Source: Pseudomonadota bacterium (lineage in GTDB: Bacteria; Pseudomonadota; Gammaproteobacteria; UBA1113). From it: 5,070 nucleotides of DNA. The translations under genes and the position numbers were made by a program. The notes under the pieces were generated by a model. It was not told the origin of the DNA. It searched no databases and saw nothing but the letters and a program-made list of their open reading frames with translations. Below are positions 1 to 5,070 of this stretch, in pieces; position 1 is the stretch's first letter; each line of letters begins with the position of its first letter. The stretch is taken from positions 1 through 5,070 of the forward strand of contig JAJXVQ010000083.1 of the NCBI GenBank assembly GCA_021782065.1. Direction: 5' to 3'.

Positions 1-96
1 ATCAAGGCTAAATGGAATCAGCCGATGCATAATTGGGCGCTAGTGATTTCACAGCTTGATATTTACTTCGAAGGAAGATTAAAAATCGAGCTTTGA
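1..96 (+). CDS. Transposase, C-terminal fragment (mutator / IS256 family likely)
   Basis: Frame 1 is open from the window edge to a TGA at 94-96 and gives 31 residues ending in GRLKIEL. The pattern W-N-Q-P-x(3)-W-x(5)-S-Q-L-x-I-x-F-E-G-R-L matches the end of mutator-type transposases (Transposase_mut, IS256 family), whose C-termini read roughly K-W-x-x-P-[IL]-x-[ND]-W-x-x-A-L-x-Q-[FL]-x-I-x-F-x-x-R. These enzymes are DDE transposases that move their IS by a copy-out/paste-in route with a circular intermediate. The catalytic D, D and E residues lie upstream, outside the window, so activity cannot be judged. The frame is short, but the family pattern and the correctly placed stop before a terminal-repeat-like sequence make chance unlikely. 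The family call rests on remembered consensus only. Confidence 0.7.
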   Translation: MKAKWNQPMHNWALVISQLDIYFEGRLKIEL

Positions 97-98
97 TT

Positions 99-126
99 GG
101 GCTGACACAGTTGAGTGAACCTTCTC
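99..126. repeat. Candidate right terminal inverted repeat of the IS
   Basis: About 28 bp lie just 3' of the transposase stop, beginning GGGCTGACACAG and ending GAACCTTCTC. IS256-family right ends often carry a TGACACA-like block followed by a TTGA/GAAC block and a CTCC/CTC end, all of which this resembles. The left repeat is not visible, so no partner pairing can be shown. The exact outer boundary could be off by several bases. Confidence 0.45.
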
Positions 127-160
127 AAAAAGAATAAAAATAAACCTCAACCCGGGAGGT
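127..160 (-). terminator. Probable Rho-independent terminator of the leuS-rsfS operon
   Basis: Read on the minus strand, the arm ACCTC (160-156) and the arm GAGGT (148-144) form a 5-bp stem around a 7-nt loop. It is followed directly by a T-rich run (143-127: TTATTTTTATTCTTTTT). It lies 24 nt after the rsfS stop codon, in the right place to end the operon transcript. The stem is short, so efficiency may be modest. There is no T-tract in the plus direction, so it should not terminate transcription coming from the IS. The T-tract abuts the proposed IS boundary. Confidence 0.55.
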
Positions 161-184
161 AGACTATATGATCTGGAAAAGTAT

Positions 185-541
185 TTAATCTTCTTGCCTC
201 GCCTTGCGCGTTGCTTCCCATAATTTTTCTAATTGATAAAAATCACGCGATTCGGGTCGCATGATATGCACCACAATACGGCCTAAATCGACCAAGACCC
301 ATTCGCCGTCTTCCTTGCCTTCCACGCCTAAGATTTCTTTTTTATGGTCTTTTAATCCATCTAATATGTGTTCAGAGATGGCATTGACATGACGCGCGGA
401 GTTACCACTACAGACAATCATGGTGTCGGTAATGGTGGTTAGAGCATGTACATCCAAAGTTTGAATGTCTAGAGCCTTACTGTCTGCGAGTATAGCTAAT
501 ACGGAAGTTAAGAGTGAATCAGATGTCATGTGTGTATCCAT
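185..541 (-). CDS. rsfS: Ribosomal silencing factor RsfS (YbeB/Iojap family)
   Basis: RsfS binds ribosomal protein uL14 on the large subunit and blocks joining with the 30S subunit, damping translation in stationary phase or starvation. The 118 residues are typical of the family (E. coli about 105). Hallmarks are D-I-x-x-L-D-V at about 25-31, T-D-T-M-I-V-C-S-G-N-S-x-R-H-V at about 38-52, G-V-E-G near 72-75, W-V-L-V-D-L-G-x-I-V-V-H-I-M at 81-94, and the closing E-S-R-x-F-Y-x-L-E-K-L-W at 97-108. An E/K/R-rich tail follows and the stop is TAA. The start is uncertain. The ATG at 541 overlaps nadD by 23 nt and has no Shine-Dalgarno, while the in-frame ATG at 529 (114 aa) overlaps by 11 nt and has GGA 7 nt upstream. 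The conserved domain is unaffected. It is the last gene of the operon, with no rlmH behind it. Confidence 0.95.
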   Translation of the reverse strand: MDTHMTSDSLLTSVLAILADSKALDIQTLDVHALTTITDTMIVCSGNSARHVNAISEHILDGLKDHKKEILGVEGKEDGEWVLVDLGRIVVHIMRPESRDFYQLEKLWEATRKARQED

Positions 542-1175
542 AAAGTTGATGTTGTTTTATATAATCATAAACGCTATCCGGTAGCAAAAAGCGCACATTC
601 AAGTGTGCGGCAATTTGACTGCGTATATCGCTGGCGGAAATAGCCAATTGGCTAATATTTTGAATGTAAACACCCCCATGTAATTTTTGCTGTAAATCTG
701 TTGCATCTTCCATTTGGTTTTTTGACAAAAACTGGGTTAGTAAGTCATTCAACGAAAAAGGTGTGGCGGCACGTAAGCCTACAACTATGTGCACGTAGTT
801 TAATAATTGTCCCCATTCTTTCCAGTGATCTAGATCTAAAAAGGCATCGCTGCCTAATAATAAACATAAAGATGTATCGGGATAATCCTTGCGTAACGAT
901 TTAACTGTATCGATCATATAAGAAGGGCTGTCGCGCTTGATTTCTCTATCGTCTATACAAAATTGCGGCATATCTTGTATAGCTAAATTCAATAAAGCCA
1001 AACGTTGTGCTGGTGTGGCGATGTTAGCCTCTTTATGTACCGGCAATTTGCACGGAATAAAACGTACTTCATTTAAATTGAGGATCTGTAGAAGATCCAA
1101 AGCCAAGCGTAAATGACCGTAATGGATGGGGTCGAAAGTACCGCCTAAAAGTCCTATTATTTTTTGTGTTGTCAC
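519..1175 (-). CDS. nadD: Nicotinate-mononucleotide adenylyltransferase NadD
   Basis: NadD transfers AMP from ATP to nicotinate mononucleotide to give deamido-NAD and pyrophosphate, the step before NAD synthetase in NAD biosynthesis; it is cytosolic and normally essential. The 218 residues match the family (E. coli 213). The nucleotidyltransferase signature G-G-T-F-D-P-I-H-Y-G-H spans 11-21 and contains the ATP-binding HxGH (H18-Y-G-H21). A R-D-S-P-S-Y-x-x-D-T block follows at 81-90, then L-L-G-S-D-A-F around 106-112 with D-H-W-x-E-W after it. The C-terminal I-S-A-S-D-I-R motif at 179-185 corresponds to the family's ISxTxIR phosphate-binding loop. The start is GTG at 1175, directly after the holA TAA, with GGAG 6 nt upstream. 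The end overlaps rsfS and the stop is TGA. Its position between holA and rsfS is the standard gammaproteobacterial arrangement, without the cobC-like gene found there in E. coli. Confidence 0.97.
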   Translation of the reverse strand: MTTQKIIGLLGGTFDPIHYGHLRLALDLLQILNLNEVRFIPCKLPVHKEANIATPAQRLALLNLAIQDMPQFCIDDREIKRDSPSYMIDTVKSLRKDYPDTSLCLLLGSDAFLDLDHWKEWGQLLNYVHIVVGLRAATPFSLNDLLTQFLSKNQMEDATDLQQKLHGGVYIQNISQLAISASDIRSQIAAHLNVRFLLPDSVYDYIKQHQLYGYTHDI

Positions 1176-2195
1176 TTACATCTCCATTGCTAAAGGATTA
1201 TTTGCAATACTCATGTTACAAATCAATTGACTGAGCAGTAGCCAAGGGTTACCGGGTTCCACACCTTTGATGATCTTGTCGCAAGCAGCGGCGGTATTAA
1301 ATAACCTTTTCCATTGAGAGTTAGGCAAACGTTGTGCCGCTTGGCGTAACATTGCTTTGCGCTGAGGCCATAAACGATAAGAAATCAAATCTTGATCGCT
1401 GGGTATAGGATTGCTGCTGAATAAAGTTAATAAACGCAATTCGCGTAGTATAGCCCATAATATCAGCACAATCTCTAAACCTTGTAAGCGCAAATGTTGT
1501 AAGATACGTTCAGCTTTTGTCCCTTGTGCGTGTAAAATGGCGTCAGTTAATTGATTGACCGTATAATCGCCTTGAGGTGTGATCAAGGATAAGACTTCTT
1601 TTTCCCCTATGGGAGTTTCTTTATAGGCAAGTTTTAACGTATGTAAGGCATTTTTGGCGGCTAATAAGTTGCCATCAAAGTTTGTAAGCAAAGCGTTTAC
1701 ACCAGTGATATCTATAGTCAATTGAAAAAAATTTATTTTATCCTGTAACCATTTCTGTAATTCTTTTTCCGTCAAGGGCCATAAGGGTAGAAACACCCCT
1801 TGGGCACAGGCATTTTTATACCAATTACTTTGGTACTGATTCGTTTCTAGTTTCAAACTTTGAATGATCAAGAGCGTATCGCTATTGAGCAAACGTAAAC
1901 AGTCTAGAAAGTTGCCAGCGCCTTTTTGTGTTAATTTTCCCGCATTCAAATGAATGAGTATAATTTTTTTTTGTTGCCATAATGAGCGGTTATGTAGGCT
2001 TTGCCACAAAGCATCGTCGTCAAATTGATTAGATAGTACAAAATGCTGTTTTTCGCTAAAGCCGTTTTTGTGCGCCTTATCTAAAATGAGCGATAGCGCT
2101 TCTTCTTGCAGCACGGAATCGTCGCTGCTTAACCAATAAAAAGATGATAACTCCCGGAGCAATAATGACGGCAATTGCGCTAAGTTAATTTTCAT
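1176..2195 (-). CDS. holA: DNA polymerase III subunit delta HolA (clamp loader)
   Basis: The delta subunit is the wrench of the clamp-loader complex: it binds the beta sliding clamp and opens one interface so that the clamp can be loaded on primed DNA. The 339 residues are close to E. coli delta (343). Visible family features include the N-terminal F-Y-W-L-S-S-D-D block (19-26, matching the usual YLLxGDE/D), the clamp-contact helix ending S-L-W at 71-73, a hydrophobic L-L-I-I-Q strand after L-L-N-S-D-T, the F-D-G-N-L-L-A-A-x-N-A-L block of the AAA+ lid (family: YEGNLLALAQAL), and the collar region with I-L-Q-H-L-R-L-Q-G-L-E and L-R-E-L-R-L-L. As usual for delta, there is no Walker A ATPase site. 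The ATG at 2195 overlaps the lptE stop by 11 nt, with a weak AAGAG 5 nt upstream, so translation is probably coupled to lptE. The stop is TAA, abutting nadD. It is divergent in sequence, as delta usually is, but length and context are firm. Confidence 0.95.
   Translation of the reverse strand: MKINLAQLPSLLLRELSSFYWLSSDDSVLQEEALSLILDKAHKNGFSEKQHFVLSNQFDDDALWQSLHNRSLWQQKKIILIHLNAGKLTQKGAGNFLDCLRLLNSDTLLIIQSLKLETNQYQSNWYKNACAQGVFLPLWPLTEKELQKWLQDKINFFQLTIDITGVNALLTNFDGNLLAAKNALHTLKLAYKETPIGEKEVLSLITPQGDYTVNQLTDAILHAQGTKAERILQHLRLQGLEIVLILWAILRELRLLTLFSSNPIPSDQDLISYRLWPQRKAMLRQAAQRLPNSQWKRLFNTAAACDKIIKGVEPGNPWLLLSQLICNMSIANNPLAMEM
1182..1185 (-). promoter_or_regulatory. Ribosome binding site of nadD, inside the holA end
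   Basis: On the minus strand GGAG lies 6 nt before the GTG at 1175, within the last codons of holA (Met-Glu-Met-stop). It supports the GTG as the true start, because no ATG in the nadD frame occurs nearby. The placement implies that ribosomes finishing holA are well positioned to start nadD. Confidence 0.75.
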
Positions 2196-2763
2196 TGGTA
2201 CTCTTAGGCGTGGCTTTAACGGTGGCCGTCACGATAGTTGTATTCTTGGGCGCAGTCTTAACCGCATCCGCCACATTTTTTGAATTCAATTGTTCTATCA
2301 ATTGATAAACCGCTTGTCGCTGTAGCTCAGTACGTAATGTATCTTCTTGAGTGCTGGTGGTTAATATAGCATCTTCGTTAACGGTATAATTGCCTTGCAC
2401 ACTCACGGTCTTAGGGCCATAGAGTGTTTGCCCTTTATTATCCTGCAATTCATAATCTAGGCTAAAATATAGGGTGTATTGTGTGGTCTTAGAGCTCGCG
2501 CTTTGGCTAAAGGTATTTTGGCTATAGCGTTGATTTTTGACACTCAGGGTAGTAATTTGTGGTCCGGGTTGATCTTCTAATTCCACTCCAGAGTGGCCTA
2601 AAATTTGTTTTAATTGTGTCGTTACAGGCCCATAAGGGCTATCAGAAGCAATATACAATTGCTGTAAGCTCGTCGGCAACTTAACACTACCACGCAAATG
2701 AAAACCGCAGCCCGCAATAAAGCAGATCAACAAAAAAAGTATATAATATTTTTTATCCTTCAT
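2185..2763 (-). CDS. lptE: LPS-assembly outer-membrane lipoprotein LptE
   Basis: LptE (formerly RlpB) is the lipoprotein plug inside the LptD barrel. The LptDE complex inserts lipopolysaccharide into the outer leaflet of the outer membrane, so the host is a Gram-negative that makes LPS. The 192 residues match E. coli (193). A charged N-terminus (MKDKK) leads into a hydrophobic stretch (6-18) and the lipobox I-A-G-C, with cleavage and lipidation expected at Cys19. Gly at +2 rather than Asp is consistent with outer-membrane sorting. The family's G-C-G-F-H-L-R-G start of the mature protein is present at 18-25, followed by P-T-S-L-x-x-L-Y-I and alternating beta-strand-like segments. Residues about 164-192 form a Thr/Lys/Ala-rich, low-complexity tail with two similar units (VKTAPKNTT and VKATPKSTN); a disordered tail is also found in E. 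coli LptE. The ATG lies inside the leuS end (11-nt overlap) and has a good Shine-Dalgarno. Confidence 0.95.
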   Translation of the reverse strand: MKDKKYYILFLLICFIAGCGFHLRGSVKLPTSLQQLYIASDSPYGPVTTQLKQILGHSGVELEDQPGPQITTLSVKNQRYSQNTFSQSASSKTTQYTLYFSLDYELQDNKGQTLYGPKTVSVQGNYTVNEDAILTTSTQEDTLRTELQRQAVYQLIEQLNSKNVADAVKTAPKNTTIVTATVKATPKSTNEN

Positions 2764-5070
2764 TGGAGGCTCCTAAAACGATATTGATGATACGGCGCGG
2801 GATATAAATGATCTTTTTGACGCTTTGTCCCTTTAGATGATGCTGTAGATGAGGCTGTTTTAACGCCATTTCTTGAATATGCGCTTCTGTGCTATTGCTG
2901 GGCACATTTAAATTGCCTCTTAGTTTACCATTGATTTGTATCACCAACTCCATTTCATCGCATTCTAGCGCTTCTAGGCTGACTGTAGGCCAGGGACTTT
3001 GTAATATATCCTCACCATAACCCAGCTCTTGCCACAGTACGTGTGTAATATGCGGCACTATAGGAGCTAATATACGTAGGATTATACTGAGGCCTTCGTG
3101 TAGCAAAGCTTTTTCTGTAACTGCCCGTGCTTCTTCACTAGAAAAGCCCATATTTGGCGCATCCTGTACACCCATCTGGGCTTTGTTATGTTCATAGATG
3201 GGGAATTCTTTTTCCAAGAGGTTTAATATTTTCATGGCACCAGAAACCACGGTGTTAAATTGCTGGCGTTCATAATCGTGGTTGGTTTGCTGTAGGAGCA
3301 AATGCAATTCGCGCCGCTTATTCTGTAGGGCTTTGCTTACTTTATTCCAGTCTATAGTTTCTTCATTAGAAATATCTTTTTGCTGCAGACAATAGTCCCA
3401 CAGTCTATATAAAAAACGATTGGAACCGGCCACACCGCTGTCGGACCATTCTAGACTAGTGCTTGGCGGGGCTGCAAAAATAATGAAAAGCCGCACGGTA
3501 TCGGCGCCGTATTTTTCCATTAAGGCTTTAGGATCGACGATATTGCCTTTGGATTTAGACATTTTAGCACCATCTTTTAATACCATGCCTTGTGTCAATA
3601 AACGGGTAAAGGGTTCATCGGAATGCAGCAAACCTAGATCACGCATGACTTTATGAAAAAAGCGCGCGTAGAGTAAATGCAAGATCGCATGCTCTATACC
3701 GCCTACGTATTGATCGACCGGAGTCCAATAATTGGCCCTATCGTCTAACATCGCATTGTGTTGGTTATAACTTGCATAACGGGCGTAGTACCAGGAGGAT
3801 TCGACAAAGGTATCGAAGGTATCGGTTTCACGTTGTGCCGGTGCATGGCATTGCGGACAAGTCGTATTTAAAAATTCCGGCAAATCCTTTAAGGGCGATT
3901 GCGGCTTGGTTAAGGTAATATTAGCGGGTAGGATGACCGGCAAATCTTTTTCATCCACGGGCACGCTGCCGCAATGTGTACAGTTGATCATCGGGATTGG
4001 GGTGCCCCAATAGCGTTGTCGGGAAATCCCCCAATCGCGTAAGCGATAATGAATTTTGGCACTGACTTTTCCCGCCGTATTTAGTTCTGTAAGCAAGCGA
4101 TTAATGGCTTGTTCTGAAGATAGGCCGGCGCAAGAGGGCGGGGTAATCACCGTGCCATAAGCGGTAAAAGCTTGCTTTTTAAAATCCCAATTGCTGCCGT
4201 CTTTGGGTTGTATTACCGGATGAATGGGGAGATCGTATTTTTGAGCAAACTCAAAATCGCGTTGATCATGCGCCGGGACAGACATGACAGCGCCACTGCC
4301 ATATTCCATAATGACAAAATTCGCGAGCCAAATCGGTAAACGTTCACCACTGATGGGGTGTAATGCATACAGACCGCTGAAAATACCATTCTTTTCTACA
4401 GTAGCCAATTGTGCTTCGGCAACTTGTAGATGGGCACATTCTTTTTGAAAGGTTTTTATAGCCGCATTGTCCTTTGCTATAGCTGCCGCTAAAGGATGGG
4501 CTGCGGCTATGGCTAGATAAGTGACGCCAGCCAACGTATCCAAACGAGTAGAAAATACCGTCAGTGTTTCCGTGCTATTTTCTACTTTAAACTGAATTTC
4601 TGCACCCTCTGAGCGGCCTATCCAATGTTGCTGCATGGTACGCACTTCTTGTGGCCAACCGGGTAATTTGTCTAGGTCGCATAATAGTTCTTCGGCATAA
4701 TCGGTTATTTTCAAAAACCACTGGGCAATTTCTTTGCGCTCGATTAAGGCATCGGAACGCCAGCCACGGCCGTCAATCACTTGTTCATTGGCCAATACGG
4801 TTTGGTCTACGGGATCCCAATTGACTACAGATTTTTTCTTATAAACTAAGCCGCGTTTAAAGAGTTGGATGAACAACCATTGTTCCCAGCGATAATATTC
4901 CGGGTCGCAGGTAGCGATTTCTCGATCCCAATCGTAAGCCATGCCCAATTGTTCAAATTGTAGACGCATATGATCTATGTTTTGCTTAGTCCAGGTAGAA
5001 GCTGCCACTTGGTGCTTTAAGGCAGCATTCTCGGCGGGTAGGCCAAAGGCATCCCAACCTATGGGCTGTA
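2753..5070 (-). CDS. leuS: Leucyl-tRNA synthetase LeuS, N-terminus outside the window
   Basis: LeuS charges tRNA-Leu with leucine and hydrolyses mischarged products in its CP1 domain. The frame is open to the window edge: 20 codons before the GTG at 5008 read as the conserved Q-P-I-G-W-D-A-F-G-L-P-A-E-N block, so that GTG is an internal valine. The visible 771 codons lack roughly the first 70-75 residues of E. coli LeuS (860 aa), including the HIGH motif. In order are seen: N-W-D-P-V-D-Q-T-V-L-A-N-E-Q; the CP1 threonine-rich editing loop as S-T-R-L-D-T (4535-4552; E. coli TTRPDT) and H-D-Q-R-D-F-E-F-A; two zinc-type pairs CTHC and CPQC (3848-3982); E-T-D-T-F-D-T-F-V-E-S-S-W-Y-Y; KMSKS (3551-3565); an anticodon-binding helical domain; and a C-terminal domain with I-N-G-K-L-R-G. 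The long insertion that E. coli carries just before KMSKS is absent. The stop is TAA, inside lptE. It is the first visible gene of the operon. Confidence 0.98.
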   Translation of the reverse strand, partial: QPIGWDAFGLPAENAALKHQVAASTWTKQNIDHMRLQFEQLGMAYDWDREIATCDPEYYRWEQWLFIQLFKRGLVYKKKSVVNWDPVDQTVLANEQVIDGRGWRSDALIERKEIAQWFLKITDYAEELLCDLDKLPGWPQEVRTMQQHWIGRSEGAEIQFKVENSTETLTVFSTRLDTLAGVTYLAIAAAHPLAAAIAKDNAAIKTFQKECAHLQVAEAQLATVEKNGIFSGLYALHPISGERLPIWLANFVIMEYGSGAVMSVPAHDQRDFEFAQKYDLPIHPVIQPKDGSNWDFKKQAFTAYGTVITPPSCAGLSSEQAINRLLTELNTAGKVSAKIHYRLRDWGISRQRYWGTPIPMINCTHCGSVPVDEKDLPVILPANITLTKPQSPLKDLPEFLNTTCPQCHAPAQRETDTFDTFVESSWYYARYASYNQHNAMLDDRANYWTPVDQYVGGIEHAILHLLYARFFHKVMRDLGLLHSDEPFTRLLTQGMVLKDGAKMSKSKGNIVDPKALMEKYGADTVRLFIIFAAPPSTSLEWSDSGVAGSNRFLYRLWDYCLQQKDISNEETIDWNKVSKALQNKRRELHLLLQQTNHDYERQQFNTVVSGAMKILNLLEKEFPIYEHNKAQMGVQDAPNMGFSSEEARAVTEKALLHEGLSIILRILAPIVPHITHVLWQELGYGEDILQSPWPTVSLEALECDEMELVIQINGKLRGNLNVPSNSTEAHIQEMALKQPHLQHHLKGQSVKKIIYIPRRIINIVLGASNEG
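2770..2774 (-). promoter_or_regulatory. Ribosome binding site of lptE, inside the leuS end
   Basis: AGGAG on the minus strand lies 6 nt before the ATG at 2763, within the last codons of leuS. It is the strongest Shine-Dalgarno match I see among the gene starts in the window, and it fixes the lptE start at the first residue of the signal peptide. Confidence 0.8.

Larger units (their letters stand above)
1..126 (+). mobile_element. Right end of an insertion sequence (IS256/mutator-like), cut by the window edge
   Basis: This stretch holds the 3' end of a transposase gene followed within a few bases by a candidate terminal repeat, which is the usual right-end layout of IS elements. The element is transcribed toward the minus-strand operon, so the two converge. 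The boundary near 126 is inferred from the change to A-rich sequence and from the resemblance of the ACACAG...GTGAAC...CTTCTC stretch to IS256-family ends as I remember them. The left end, the matching inverted repeat and the target-site duplication are outside the window, so it is unknown whether the element is intact or a remnant. Confidence 0.65.

Noticed and set aside
127..184. A-rich intergenic stretch as a plus-strand promoter or small gene
   Set aside because: No spaced -35/-10 pair is convincing, no coding frame of note follows, and the minus-strand hairpin with a T-tail explains the composition better.
701..904. Plus-strand open frame of 67 codons opposite nadD
   Set aside because: It lies wholly inside nadD on the other strand, shows no recognisable motif and has no upstream signals; nadD is supported by its family motifs across the same bases.
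3420..3656. Plus-strand open frame of 78 codons opposite leuS
   Set aside because: It is antisense to the highly conserved KMSKS region of leuS and reads as an arbitrary sequence; it is a shadow of the real gene.
5006..5008. GTG as the start of leuS
   Set aside because: The frame upstream stays open to the window edge and encodes the conserved QPIGWDAFGLPAEN block, so the GTG codes for an internal valine.
185..5070. A novel defence, toxin or mobile system hidden in the operon
   Set aside because: Every frame is accounted for by a well-known housekeeping family in its standard gene order, with no spare intergenic space; only the left edge is accessory DNA.

Overview
This window carries a compact, conserved housekeeping operon on the minus strand, plus the tail of an insertion sequence at its low-coordinate edge. 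The proteins and the gene order leuS-lptE-holA-nadD-rsfS are typical of Gammaproteobacteria. The AT-leaning codon use fits a low- to mid-GC lineage, and the LeuS type (zinc-knuckle cysteines, short KMSKS approach) suggests a Legionellales-like relative. That placement is an inference from remembered family features, not a search result.

Layout, following transcription from right to left: leuS (leucyl-tRNA synthetase) enters from beyond the right edge and lacks only its N-terminus, including the HIGH motif. It is followed by lptE (LPS-assembly outer-membrane lipoprotein), holA (DNA polymerase III delta, clamp loader), nadD (nicotinate-mononucleotide adenylyltransferase) and rsfS (ribosomal silencing factor). 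The genes overlap or abut with no intergenic space: leuS/lptE by 11 nt, lptE/holA by 11 nt, holA/nadD directly adjacent, and nadD/rsfS by 23 nt (or 11 nt if the second ATG is used). This points to one polycistronic mRNA with translational coupling, and its promoter must lie upstream of leuS, outside the window.

The genes do not form one pathway. They serve translation (LeuS, RsfS), envelope biogenesis (LptE), replication (HolA) and NAD synthesis (NadD), and are kept together as a growth-related cluster.

Downstream of rsfS, where rlmH usually follows in this class, there is a short hairpin with a U-rich tail (a probable terminator). Next comes a convergent plus-strand reading frame encoding the last 31 residues of a mutator-type (IS256-family-like) transposase, with a candidate right terminal repeat. 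The operon is therefore separated from its usual neighbour, at least locally, by a mobile element.

I see no RNA genes, CRISPR arrays or origin, and no convincing previously undescribed system. The points worth a second look are the IS junction, the repeated 11-nt gene overlaps, and a few residue changes in LeuS and HolA.
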